A stretch of 64,000 nucleotides of DNA. Origin: a virus. The position numbers were made by a program, and so were the translations under genes. This document shows, in pieces, positions 38,284 to 45,845 of the stretch; positions within the stretch are counted from its first letter, which is position 1; each line of letters begins with the position of its first letter. The stretch covers positions 1 through 64,000 of the IMG/VR virus record IMGVR_UViG_3300044922_000290. One strand, 5' to 3'. Below the pieces are notes generated by a model that saw only the letters and a program-made list of their open reading frames with translations, had not been told where the DNA came from and did no database searches.

Positions 38284-38484
38284 TTATTCTAATGGTTTAA
38301 AATTAGCTTCTATTATAGCATACAATGTTCTGTATATTACAATAACAGGTAGGCAAATTAGGTATATAATTATAGGAAATATGTGTGTAGGTTTTATTTT
38401 TTCGCCCCTATTAGCTAATGGTCTTATACACCATCCATAAATTATAAATACAATAGCAGTTAATATTATTTTTGTTAGTGTCAT
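38284..38484 (-). CDS. Two-helix membrane protein
   Basis: The 66-residue product has two hydrophobic helices (KIILTAIVFIIYGWCI and FPIIIYLICLPVIVIY) separated by a short basic loop. It starts the run of genes leading to the polymerase after a small gap. Function is unknown. Confidence 0.65.
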   Translation of the reverse strand: MTLTKIILTAIVFIIYGWCIRPLANRGEKIKPTHIFPIIIYLICLPVIVIYRTLYAIIEANFKPLE

Positions 38485-38511
38485 ATTTTTATTTGTTAAA
38501 GTTGGTTAAAA

Positions 38512-38658
38512 TTATATGTTTATTTCTAAAAATGTAAGGTCTGCCCTAATGCTTGCATCGGTTTTATAGGGTAGTTTCCATCCGTCAAAGACTATACAGG
38601 TGTTCCACCAACTTATCGGTGCAAAACATATAAATCTTATGTAAAATCTTGGTTTCAT
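38512..38658 (-). CDS. 48-residue protein, unknown
   Basis: An ATG at 38658 opens a 48-codon frame ending in TAA at 38512-38514, sharing one base with the stop of the gene upstream. The product (MKPRFYIRFICFAPISWW...) is aromatic, with two Cys. It uses GC-rich codons like the cassette above it, which suggests it belongs to that block. Confidence 0.48.
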   Translation of the reverse strand: MKPRFYIRFICFAPISWWNTCIVFDGWKLPYKTDASIRADLTFLEINI

Positions 38659-38939
38659 TATTTGGTGTTAGAGTTGGTTTCGTAGTGTTTATATAATTCA
38701 GCACGCTTGTACTGCACTTGTGTATCTATGTGTGTAAAAAAATCATTACCATTGGAGTAAAAATTATCTTCTACCCATTTTATAGCATTTAAAACCTCTT
38801 GCTCTATCTGTTCACGCTCTTTGGGGAGTAACTCTGTAAGCATTTCTATTACCTCATCATAGGTAACGTAATCTTTATTCTTATCATTTTCTTTTGCTGT
38901 TTTTGCATTTGCTATAGCTTCCTGTAACGCTGTTTCCAT
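38658..38939 (-). CDS. Helical acidic protein, unknown (cassette gene)
   Basis: The 93-residue product is helical (ALQEAIANAKTAKENDKN, VIEMLTELLPKEREQIEQEV). It is the first of six genes (38658-41044) with more G/C in the third codon position than the surrounding genes. Confidence 0.66.
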   Translation of the reverse strand: METALQEAIANAKTAKENDKNKDYVTYDEVIEMLTELLPKEREQIEQEVLNAIKWVEDNFYSNGNDFFTHIDTQVQYKRAELYKHYETNSNTK

Positions 38940-38940
38940 G

Positions 38941-39339
38941 TTAGTTAGATTTGGTAATTAGTTCTGTTCCTGTAAGGGTGAAGTATAGGTTTTGAAGTTG
39001 GTGTAAGTACTTATAGTTTAATGGTTTCCCAAAATCAACACTTAATAATCCATCATCAAAAGTTACAATTAACATTCCATTGCCTATTGAGTAAGACGAC
39101 TGTTTAAATCCATCTTTTTTATCGGTAATTTTCTCAAACCCCGACCTTAGTAGTATATCTTCTGTAAGGGGGATAGGTTGATACCAAGCAACCGTATTTT
39201 TACCGTTTACTATCAGTTCGTGTTCAATGCTTTCTACCTTGCATATATCAAAATGCTCTTTTTCATCGGGCGTACCAGGTACTCTTGTGTAATAGTGATG
39301 GTAAATTAAATTACCAATTCTAAGTTCTTTCGCTGTCAT
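38941..39339 (-). CDS. Conserved Bacteroidota phage/prophage protein
   Basis: The 132-residue protein begins MTAKELRIGNLIYHHYY and has PLNYKYLHQLQNLYFTLTG. This start and ending recur in a small family shared by Bacteroidota prophages, of unknown function. Its composition is less AT-rich than the neighbouring replication genes. Confidence 0.72.
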   Translation of the reverse strand: MTAKELRIGNLIYHHYYTRVPGTPDEKEHFDICKVESIEHELIVNGKNTVAWYQPIPLTEDILLRSGFEKITDKKDGFKQSSYSIGNGMLIVTFDDGLLSVDFGKPLNYKYLHQLQNLYFTLTGTELITKSN

Positions 39340-39350
39340 TTCTTCTATCT

Positions 39351-39710
39351 TTAAAACTTGTTAATACTTAGGTATTGCTTGATGGCTTCGGCTGCTTTTT
39401 GGGCTTCATGTTCTGTTTTAAAGCAGTTACCAGCTAATATTCTTGGGTTGTCTAAATCGTGGTGAGTATAATTTGTTTTCCTAACCTTAAACCAATCATT
39501 TATATAGTAATAATCCTCAAGTAATTTTGGTTGCCACCTCTGCTCTGTTTCAATTGGTGCTTGCTCTGTTGTATCAATAGGCTGATAGGTTTCTTGTCCT
39601 TTAGAAAAGTATAAGTCCTCTAATCTTTTAAGCCTTTCATTCATATCGGATATTAGACATTCTACTTGCGTTAATAATTTAGCATTATCCTGTTCTATTA
39701 AGTCAGTCAT
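39351..39710 (-). CDS. Protein of unknown function (cassette gene)
   Basis: The 119-residue product has an N-terminal coiled coil (KLLTQVECLISDMNERLKRL) and a C-terminal part (WFKVRKTNYTHHDLDNPRI, EHEAQKAAEAIKQYL) resembling small host-prophage proteins. It overlaps the gene upstream by 8 bases. Confidence 0.66.
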   Translation of the reverse strand: MTDLIEQDNAKLLTQVECLISDMNERLKRLEDLYFSKGQETYQPIDTTEQAPIETEQRWQPKLLEDYYYINDWFKVRKTNYTHHDLDNPRILAGNCFKTEHEAQKAAEAIKQYLSINKF

Positions 39711-39981
39711 TTGATGTGGGTTTAAGGGTTTGTAGTTCGGTTAGAAGTTCTAAGTATAAATCATAGTTTACTAAAAAACTTGGCAATATTTCTATTCTTG
39801 CTGCTATATCCTCTATTGGTTTCATTTTACTTTTCAGCAATCGCTCTACTGCTTGCTTATAGGCTGTTGCGCCATCAATAAAACCGTGTGTATAGGTTAT
39901 TTTATGTGGCGGGGTATATGTTGCTTCTTGAAACTCGCTTGACTTTTCAGCTTCTTGCTGCCATTCTTTCGGTAGTGTCAT
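39703..39981 (-). CDS. Small protein (cassette gene)
   Basis: The 92-residue product has TYTHGFIDGATAYKQAVERL, a pattern common in short Bacteroidota prophage proteins, and two further helices. Its function is unknown. Confidence 0.66.
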   Translation of the reverse strand: MTLPKEWQQEAEKSSEFQEATYTPPHKITYTHGFIDGATAYKQAVERLLKSKMKPIEDIAARIEILPSFLVNYDLYLELLTELQTLKPTSND

Positions 39982-39991
39982 GGTGTTTGTT

Positions 39992-40432
39992 TTAAAGGGT
40001 TAGTTTTATCCAGTTATACTCAATCATTTTTTCTACTGATAAGCCCATAAATGGTAAGGCGTAACCTTTAGAGCGTAGGTAAGAGCTTACCCATTCACCT
40101 GTTCCTGCTCCAAAACCACAGTATCCGCCTTTTAAATATAAGCATGAAAGAGCACAATCTTTGCCTTGTTTTATTTCATCTTGTATTTTTAATTTATAAT
40201 GATTATGATGACCTTCGTTGTATAAAACTTTTCTATATACAGCAATAGCATCCTTATGTGTTATTGATGAAAGGGGCTTTAATTCCAAATAATCAGTTTG
40301 TAACTTTTCTTTAGGGGTAAAATCATCAAAGCCAACATGTAGTTTAGGCTCGTTTGATTTTCTTATGCAAAGGACTTTCTGACCATAATACAGGGCAAAA
40401 AAACGGGCTTTGTTATCTAAGGTGTTCTCCAT
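39992..40432 (-). CDS. Protein of unknown function (cassette gene)
   Basis: The 146-residue protein has a middle section rich in His and Lys (NEGHHNHYKLKIQDEIKQG) and a Cys pair (CALSCLYLKGGYC). No family is recognised. Confidence 0.66.
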   Translation of the reverse strand: MENTLDNKARFFALYYGQKVLCIRKSNEPKLHVGFDDFTPKEKLQTDYLELKPLSSITHKDAIAVYRKVLYNEGHHNHYKLKIQDEIKQGKDCALSCLYLKGGYCGFGAGTGEWVSSYLRSKGYALPFMGLSVEKMIEYNWIKLTL

Positions 40433-40435
40433 CTT

Positions 40436-40729
40436 TTAAAGGGTTATTCCGCAATCTTGCAGGGTTAAACGTATTCTAACCATAGCTGCTGGCGGTGGAG
40501 GATTTTTTGTTTCTTTAGTTTTATTGTATATTTCTTTTAAAAGTTCAGCTAACCTCTCCTTATCGGAATTGGCTTTTGCTAACTGGGTTGTTAGGTCTGC
40601 TGTTTGTTGGGTAGCGTAGGTTACCATAGCCTTAATAGTTCCCTTATACACAAGACCTTGTTTGCTAATTATATTAGACACACCTTTGTGTTTAAAGTTT
40701 TCGTCTAATACTTCTTTTGCTGTTTTCAT
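40436..40729 (-). CDS. Coiled-coil protein (cassette gene)
   Basis: The 97-residue product is helical in the middle (TTQLAKANSDKERLAELLKE), then has a Pro-rich PPPPAA and ends in a beta-like segment. It lies 3 bases upstream of the next gene. Confidence 0.64.
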   Translation of the reverse strand: MKTAKEVLDENFKHKGVSNIISKQGLVYKGTIKAMVTYATQQTADLTTQLAKANSDKERLAELLKEIYNKTKETKNPPPPAAMVRIRLTLQDCGITL

Positions 40730-40747
40730 TCTATTTGTTGTGTTTGG

Positions 40748-41044
40748 TTAAAGATTTTTTTCTATTGCTTTATCAATAATATCATTAAGTGTTTTTATCT
40801 GCTCTTTCAACTCCTCATTCTCCTTTTGATACTTTTCAATAGTAAATATCTGGGCTTCGTTTACTTCTTTTAACAAGGTGTTTTCCTCTTTAAGGGCTTG
40901 GTAATTGTTGCAAGCGGTTACTATAAATTCAGCCGTTTCTGTTTCAAATGTTTCAATAATAAAATTATCATTAATATCACAAATGCTACATTCATTTTTT
41001 TCGCTTATTCTCAAAGGTAATTTTAGTGTGTGTTTATTCTCCAT
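40748..41044 (-). CDS. Leucine-zipper-like protein (cassette gene)
   Basis: The 98-residue product begins KHTLKLPLRISEKNECSICDIN and continues as a coiled coil (LLKEVNEAQIFTIEKYQKEN). It marks the upstream end of the six-gene cassette. Function is unknown. Confidence 0.66.
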   Translation of the reverse strand: MENKHTLKLPLRISEKNECSICDINDNFIIETFETETAEFIVTACNNYQALKEENTLLKEVNEAQIFTIEKYQKENEELKEQIKTLNDIIDKAIEKNL

Positions 41045-41080
41045 TGTTAGTGTTGTTACTTGGTTTTAGATAGTTTGTGT

Positions 41081-41272
41081 TTAAAGTAATAAATATAATA
41101 CTATTATTCCTAATAATATTACTAATATTACTAATCTTTTAGCTTCTTTCTTATGTTTCAATAAGTATCTTTCAGCTTTATATCCTTGAGAATTTAAACT
41201 CATAGAATGAAACCATACTCCTCTTATTATAATGTAACATATAATAGCTGTTATTATTAATAGTAATTTCAT
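41081..41272 (-). CDS. Two-helix membrane protein
   Basis: The frame can be read back to a GTG at 41377, but that part is not convincing. The ATG at 41272 gives a 63-residue protein with an N-terminal helix (KLLLIITAIICYIIIRG), a basic loop and a C-terminal helix (RLVILVILLGIIVLYLLL). Function is unknown. Confidence 0.6.
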   Translation of the reverse strand: MKLLLIITAIICYIIIRGVWFHSMSLNSQGYKAERYLLKHKKEAKRLVILVILLGIIVLYLLL

Positions 41273-41390
41273 AATTCTTTTATAAAAAACTTCTATAGTA
41301 CATCTTATAGAAGTTATTGATAATTCCAGTTTCACATAAGGAATTATTAAACAGGTTAAAGAACTGTCAATATGCACCCTGTTTTAATGC

Positions 41391-41454
41391 TCAAAGATAA
41401 AACTGGGTTGGGTTAGTAAGAAATAAAATTCTTAGTGTTGCAGTTTTTCTTTGA
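41391..41454 (-). other. Compound hairpin downstream of tRNA-Arg
   Basis: A 14-bp outer stem with one bulged base (41391-41405 with 41441-41454) encloses a 35-base loop holding an inner 6-bp hairpin (TAAGAA 41417-41422 with TTCTTA 41429-41434). It lies just past the tRNA 3' end and could protect or end that transcript, or guide tRNA processing. Confidence 0.55.
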
Positions 41455-41461
41455 TTATTAG

Positions 41462-41535
41462 TCTCCCTGACAAGATTCTAACTTGTGACTTTCCCATTAG
41501 AAGTGGGATACTCTATACAGCTGAGTTACAGGGAG
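41462..41535 (-). tRNA. tRNA-Arg (anticodon UCU)
   Basis: A complete cloverleaf: acceptor CTCCCTG/CAGGGAG with discriminator A, D stem ACTC/GAGT, anticodon stem TCCCA/TGGGA with loop CTTCTAA (anticodon TCT, bases 41499-41501), and T stem ACAAG/CTTGT. CCA is not encoded. In the D loop position 19 is U instead of G, and in the T loop position 56 is A instead of C, so the universal G19-C56 elbow pair is replaced by U19-A56. It reads AGA, a common arginine codon in this AT-rich genome, so the tRNA probably supplements a scarce host species. Confidence 0.93.
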
Positions 41536-41549
41536 ATATATAATATTAC

Positions 41550-42113
41550 TTAAAGTATCTCTTTAATAAGAGAATCCAATTGTACTTCAATATCTTTTCC
41601 AAAGATAAGTGTTTTATTTGCTTTTATCAAATCTAAATCGTATTCTGAAAGATTATTATCAGTTAAAGGATTAGTAATTTCTACTACTATTAATTCATCT
41701 TCACAATCATTATCTATACAATTAGCCAAAGCAAAATGTTCACTATCAAATCTTAAATCAGATACAATCACAAAAGAAGGTTTAGTTTCCCAAATATCTC
41801 CTGTACTTACTTGAAAATCATAATCTTTAATTTTCTTTACAAGCTCTTCAGCAAAAACATTAGTACTAAATGCAGATTTTATAGCATCAGCAGTAGTTTC
41901 TAATAAATTTCTACCAACTTCTTTTTCATCTCTATTCTCCCAATTAAGAGGAGATTTTTTAGGAAAAAATGCTTTATCTACTATCTTCTTCAAAGGTTCA
42001 GCAAAAGATAATACTTTATTACTAATACCTTTTTCATCTAATTTCTTAGCCAACATAGCTGCTACTGTGGATTTACCTGAGCCATTTTTGCCTTTTAGTG
42101 CTATTATTTTCAT
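41550..42113 (-). CDS. Deoxynucleoside monophosphate kinase
   Basis: The 187-residue P-loop protein has Walker A GKNGSGKST (8-16), LSFAEPLKKIVDKAF for the substrate lid and FVIVSDLRFDSE as in T4 gp1-type dNMP kinases. It phosphorylates dNMPs towards dNTPs for phage DNA synthesis. The stop is 14 bases from the tRNA, and the ATG overlaps the stop of the gene upstream. Confidence 0.82.
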   Translation of the reverse strand: MKIIALKGKNGSGKSTVAAMLAKKLDEKGISNKVLSFAEPLKKIVDKAFFPKKSPLNWENRDEKEVGRNLLETTADAIKSAFSTNVFAEELVKKIKDYDFQVSTGDIWETKPSFVIVSDLRFDSEHFALANCIDNDCEDELIVVEITNPLTDNNLSEYDLDLIKANKTLIFGKDIEVQLDSLIKEIL

Positions 42114-42304
42114 GCTTCTGTATCTAAATTAGTTACATATTTTACAGGAACTTTCTGTACTATGTTAATTACACCTTTAAGATATACATAATGCCCATAT
42201 AATTCAGCTCTATGTTCATCAGTAATTACTTCTTTCAACTCTCTGTTTAATAGAACTTGTAACTTTTTATGTAATTGTCTTTTATACCTAGTAAGTTTGT
42301 CCAT
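42110..42304 (-). CDS. Small basic protein, unknown
   Basis: The 64-residue product is a basic helix in its first half (RYKRQLHKKLQVLLNRELKE) and overlaps the kinase gene by 4 bases. It follows the large hairpin at 42318-42409. No family is recognised. Confidence 0.65.
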   Translation of the reverse strand: MDKLTRYKRQLHKKLQVLLNRELKEVITDEHRAELYGHYVYLKGVINIVQKVPVKYVTNLDTEA

Positions 42305-42317
42305 AATAATAGTATAA

Positions 42318-42409
42318 AAAGCAAGCCAAGTACCATCTAATCAGTTAAATACCTACAGTGTGCAGTAACTGTTTTTGTTAGTAAATAATTTCTCAGCTTG
42401 GCTTGCTTT
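42318..42409 (-). terminator. Long-loop compound hairpin / terminator
   Basis: A perfect 13-bp inverted repeat (AAAGCAAGCCAAG at 42318-42330 and its complement at 42397-42409) encloses 66 bases that include further small pairs (CAGTTA/TAACTG). On the minus strand the second arm runs into TTTTTATACT, as in a terminator, but the loop is far larger than usual. It separates the coiled-coil gene from the kinase operon. Confidence 0.65.
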
Positions 42410-42420
42410 ATAGTTTTTAA

Positions 42421-42804
42421 TTAAGCTTTCTTTTCAGCAGGAACTGAATAAATTGCTGCTTCGTCAGCCTTAAACTCTGCAATTTCTTCTTGCAAAGCTG
42501 CAATTTGGTTTTCATAACCCAAGATTACATTACGTTTAGCACGTACTTGTTTTAGGTAAGTAACACAATAGCTTTCTGCACCTTCTGTAGTGTTTACACT
42601 ATCAGGATTTACATTAAGGATTGTTTCGTTAAGATCTTCTTTGGCATCAACAATCTTTTCTTCAAGAGTTTCAATTTGATCCTCACGCATAGAAATTTGT
42701 TTAGCCAGATGTTTATCTAACTTACCTTCAAAACGAGTTAGTTTTGCTTCATCACCGCCTTTAAGAAAGGCTAATACACGGTCTTTTAAATTTGACTTTT
42801 TCAT
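42421..42804 (-). CDS. Coiled-coil protein, unknown
   Basis: The 127-residue product is almost entirely charged helix with heptad-like spacing (QIETLEEKIVDAKEDL, YENQIAALQEEIAEFKAD) and ends in PAEKKA. A single Cys lies in the middle. It has a terminator-like hairpin directly after its stop, so it may be well expressed. Its role is unknown. Confidence 0.7.
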   Translation of the reverse strand: MKKSNLKDRVLAFLKGGDEAKLTRFEGKLDKHLAKQISMREDQIETLEEKIVDAKEDLNETILNVNPDSVNTTEGAESYCVTYLKQVRAKRNVILGYENQIAALQEEIAEFKADEAAIYSVPAEKKA

Positions 42805-42814
42805 TGTTTGTTGT

Positions 42815-44743
42815 TTATAAATTGATTATTGATTTCTTTTTGTACTTTTTAACTATTGGTAAATCTAATTGTTGATTAATTGGTTTAGCTAAATACTCTA
42901 CTTCACTAAACTGATACTTTTGCTTTTTAGGCTCTACAAAAGTAAAACAATCTTCTGGAACTAAAGGATATTTATCTACAAATTCTTGTTTAGGAGAACT
43001 TATAATTTCTGCATACTTTCCATTTGCATAAAGAAATCCTGGAGTTTGCCCAGTTCCTACTTCTTGGTTAGAATACTTCTGTATTTCTCCTTGTAAAGTA
43101 CATTCTCCATAAGTAGCTTCTCCATGATGACTTAAAGGTATTACAGTATCTCCTTCTTTGTAACGAAGCCTACAATAATGTAATATTCTATCTATACTTG
43201 CAGTAGAACTAGGTTCACTTGGTTGTAAATGTTTATCTGGTAAAGGTACATTATAACCTTGAACTTTAGCTATTTCTTCTGGAGTTGCTTTACGCAGGTC
43301 TTTTATTTCTATCCAACCATTTCCATCGTATTTAAGCTCTCTATTAAACATACGAACTGCTATACTACCATCAAGAGTTTCAATCTGATAAGCTTCACCA
43401 ATATTTCTATCATGGCTAGTATTATCATTTAATGGTACAACCCAATCTCCTACTTTAAATTCTTCTGAAGTATTAGTTTTAGGTTCTGATACTATTTCTG
43501 CCCATTTACTCAACTTTTTATCATAAAGTACTCTTTCATAGTTAGTATTTCCATATTTACTATTAGTTGAGTGGGATTGTTGCTTATCTGTATAAGCAAT
43601 TATATCTCCATCTTTATCAGCTTTAATGTAAAAGTGATTTGTAACTACACAATACATGTCATCATCCAACTTTATTTGTACATGAGCAGGAATAAACTTA
43701 GTACCTATTGGATAACGTTGTTTAGCTTGAGAAATTAAATCTTCTTCAATAGACTCTTCTTTAACTTCTTGTTTATAACCTATTAAAGTACATAATTCTG
43801 ATAAAGATAGTTGTTTTTCAGCACCCTGTTTATTATTATCTACACCAAAAGATTGTTCTAGCCCTTTAGTACCATCTTCAATGAAAAAATACTGGTTACT
43901 TTCAAAACTTTGATAAGTATTATCTGTAATAGTTCTCCATGTGCGAGGTAAAGATATATTCTTATTACACCATTCTTTTAGTTTATTAAATATATCCTCT
44001 GTAAAATCAGGTTCATATTTAACATAAAAAGAATGTTTTTCTTTAACTTCATTAGGATTAAATCCAACAGGCATTACTTCAAACTTAGGTAAATGAACTA
44101 CTTCAATACCAAATCCCGTATGATTATCTCTAACTCTAGTTACATCGTATGTATTACCCTGATGATTATACTTAGTTATAAGTAAATATTCTCCTATATC
44201 CATACCTATACATACAGGATTATTAACTAAAGCTTTCAAGTACCTACCAACTAAAGTTTCTTTAGGATTTTGTTGAGCATCAAATGAAGTTTTATCAGAG
44301 ATTTTATAATCAGTACATAAACTTCCTGAATTTCCATCAAATGTAATAGAAGCAATAGAACCTTGAAAACCTTTTAATTTAAGTCTTTCTGTTTTAGGAT
44401 TATAGCTTTCTACTTCATATATTTTACCTACAACATTAAAATCATTAACAGATAAATCAGTATTAGAACCTTTAATACATTCTACATATTCTGGAATAAC
44501 TTCATATACATTTAAATCAAATTTGCCATCATCTCCTATTCTATAATAATTAGTACTAATATAGGCACCATCTGCTTTTATCCAATTTACTTGCACCCAA
44601 AGATATTTAGGTGTAGTAGGAAAATGAGTTTCATTATCAACAATTACACCATACTCAGCACCTATTCCCTGACCTGCAAATTGAGAATCTTTATCTAATA
44701 ATACTTTTAAGCCTACTACGGCATTTTCTTTTGTTACTTTCAT
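42815..44743 (-). CDS. Large modular early protein, unknown
   Basis: The 642-residue protein is beta-rich and repetitive. Two parts end alike (KWAEIVSEPK and KYAEIISSPK), and three segments share a barrel-like start (RYPIGTKFIPA, FKVGDWVVPLN, YKEGDTVIPLS), suggesting repeated small SH3-like modules. A Ser/Pro linker (LQPSEPSSTAS) separates the last. I find no enzyme motif. It is the largest early protein outside replication. I do not know its role; a binding scaffold or inhibitor is a guess. Confidence 0.72.
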   Translation of the reverse strand: MKVTKENAVVGLKVLLDKDSQFAGQGIGAEYGVIVDNETHFPTTPKYLWVQVNWIKADGAYISTNYYRIGDDGKFDLNVYEVIPEYVECIKGSNTDLSVNDFNVVGKIYEVESYNPKTERLKLKGFQGSIASITFDGNSGSLCTDYKISDKTSFDAQQNPKETLVGRYLKALVNNPVCIGMDIGEYLLITKYNHQGNTYDVTRVRDNHTGFGIEVVHLPKFEVMPVGFNPNEVKEKHSFYVKYEPDFTEDIFNKLKEWCNKNISLPRTWRTITDNTYQSFESNQYFFIEDGTKGLEQSFGVDNNKQGAEKQLSLSELCTLIGYKQEVKEESIEEDLISQAKQRYPIGTKFIPAHVQIKLDDDMYCVVTNHFYIKADKDGDIIAYTDKQQSHSTNSKYGNTNYERVLYDKKLSKWAEIVSEPKTNTSEEFKVGDWVVPLNDNTSHDRNIGEAYQIETLDGSIAVRMFNRELKYDGNGWIEIKDLRKATPEEIAKVQGYNVPLPDKHLQPSEPSSTASIDRILHYCRLRYKEGDTVIPLSHHGEATYGECTLQGEIQKYSNQEVGTGQTPGFLYANGKYAEIISSPKQEFVDKYPLVPEDCFTFVEPKKQKYQFSEVEYLAKPINQQLDLPIVKKYKKKSIINL

Positions 44744-44760
44744 AGTCTTGTTATAAAAAT

Positions 44761-44810
44761 AAACCTCTCTAAAAATTCTTCATCCGCATAAAGAACCAAA
44801 CTTGAGGTTT
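44761..44810 (-). terminator. Compound hairpin / terminator after 182-residue gene
   Basis: AAACCTC (44761-44767) pairs with GAGGTTT (44804-44810); the 36-base loop holds TTCTT/AAGAA with a 10-base loop. On the minus strand a T-rich ATTTTTAT follows. It ends the 44829-45377 transcript. Confidence 0.6.
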
Positions 44811-44828
44811 GTATAGTTTAAATTATAA

Positions 44829-45377
44829 TTACGCTTCTTGCAAGCCTAATGCTTCTACTGATGTAGATTCAGCACGTAGGAATGTATGAGAAGGTTTACC
44901 AAATACAAGAGAAGTATGACGGTAAACTTCTTTACCATTAGCCATTACTACTTCACCTGTAGAAGGATTAATCTTTGGGTCAATAGTAAGAGGTTCACCT
45001 GCTGCATTACGAGCAATAATAGAACCATTCATACGGTAAGGAGAGTTATTCTCTGTACACTGAATGTTTACTTCAACAGGAGCACCTGCTAGTTTAGCAT
45101 ACAAATCTTCAGCAAACAAAACTTCGTCTTTCTCAATGTAATCTTGTACTTTAACACCTGCTGAATAAGCTACACCTGATTTAGCAGATATAACTACAGT
45201 TAGTTTTTGGGTGTTTTTAATACCTTGCAATAACAGAGATGGATTTACCGCCTCAGAGTTATTTTGGATTTGTTGTACTAATTGGATACCAAGTTGATTC
45301 TTTGTAGAACCTTCATTTACCCATACTTTACGAATTAATGCTTTGCCTGTTGCTAAAGCTGTTTCAAAATTTGTCAT
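44829..45377 (-). CDS. Early protein of unknown function, likely well expressed
   Basis: The 182-residue product has a beta-rich centre (LTVVISAKSGVAYSAGVKV, APVEVNIQCTENNSPYRMNG) and no known motif. It stands alone between two terminator-like hairpins, after an AT-rich leader, so it is probably its own transcription unit. Its codon choice is more regular than that of its neighbours, in line with high expression. Confidence 0.7.
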   Translation of the reverse strand: MTNFETALATGKALIRKVWVNEGSTKNQLGIQLVQQIQNNSEAVNPSLLLQGIKNTQKLTVVISAKSGVAYSAGVKVQDYIEKDEVLFAEDLYAKLAGAPVEVNIQCTENNSPYRMNGSIIARNAAGEPLTIDPKINPSTGEVVMANGKEVYRHTSLVFGKPSHTFLRAESTSVEALGLQEA

Positions 45378-45410
45378 AAAAATAAAAATTAAAATATAAA
45401 AAATTGTTCA

Positions 45411-45473
45411 ACTGCTATTCAATATCCAGCAGTCCATATACTTGAGTTATTACGTTACACAAGTTTTAACGTA
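45411..45473 (-). terminator. Twin hairpins after the 119-residue gene
   Basis: Two hairpins lie in tandem: TACGTTA/TAACGTA (45451-45457 with 45467-45473) and ACTGCT/AGCAGT (45411-45416 with 45428-45433). On the minus strand the second is followed shortly by AATTTTTT, as in a terminator. Confidence 0.6.
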
Positions 45474-45485
45474 CTTTAGCTTTAC

Positions 45486-45845
45486 TTAATCCTCTGCTAC
45501 AATAGCTTTTTTCTGAGATAGGATAAGTTTTTCAGCTAATTTTGTTGTTTCCTTAACTGTAAAGTCAGGATTAATAAGAAATAATATATCTTTCTTTTCA
45601 GCAAGACTATTATCTTTAAAGAGTAAAGAAAAGAACAATCTGTCTATGGATTGATTCCTAAAGGCTTTTTCATTCTCCAGGATAGAACGCCATTCAGAAC
45701 CTAATAAACTTCCATAGTACTTGTCATCAACTAAAAATCTTGTTAGTAATCGTTCTATTTCCGAATTTAGTAAGAATCTTACAGGCACAAACTTTCCATT
45801 AGCATCTAGCCAACAGAGTTTTCTATCATTAGAGTGGTTTCTCAT
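45486..45845 (-). CDS. Helical protein paired with ParB-like gene
   Basis: The 119-residue product is helical and basic (EIERLLTRFLVDDKYYG, KETTKLAEKLILSQKKA). Its ATG overlaps the TGA of the ParB-like gene (ATGA), so the two are translated together and may act together. No family is recognised. Confidence 0.66.
   Translation of the reverse strand: MRNHSNDRKLCWLDANGKFVPVRFLLNSEIERLLTRFLVDDKYYGSLLGSEWRSILENEKAFRNQSIDRLFFSLLFKDNSLAEKKDILFLINPDFTVKETTKLAEKLILSQKKAIVAED

Noticed and set aside
41462-41536. tRNA acceptor pairing TCTCCCT/AGGGAGA
   Set aside because: Shifting by one base to CTCCCTG/CAGGGAG restores the T8-A9 positions, D stem and a discriminator A, matching bacterial tRNA-Arg.
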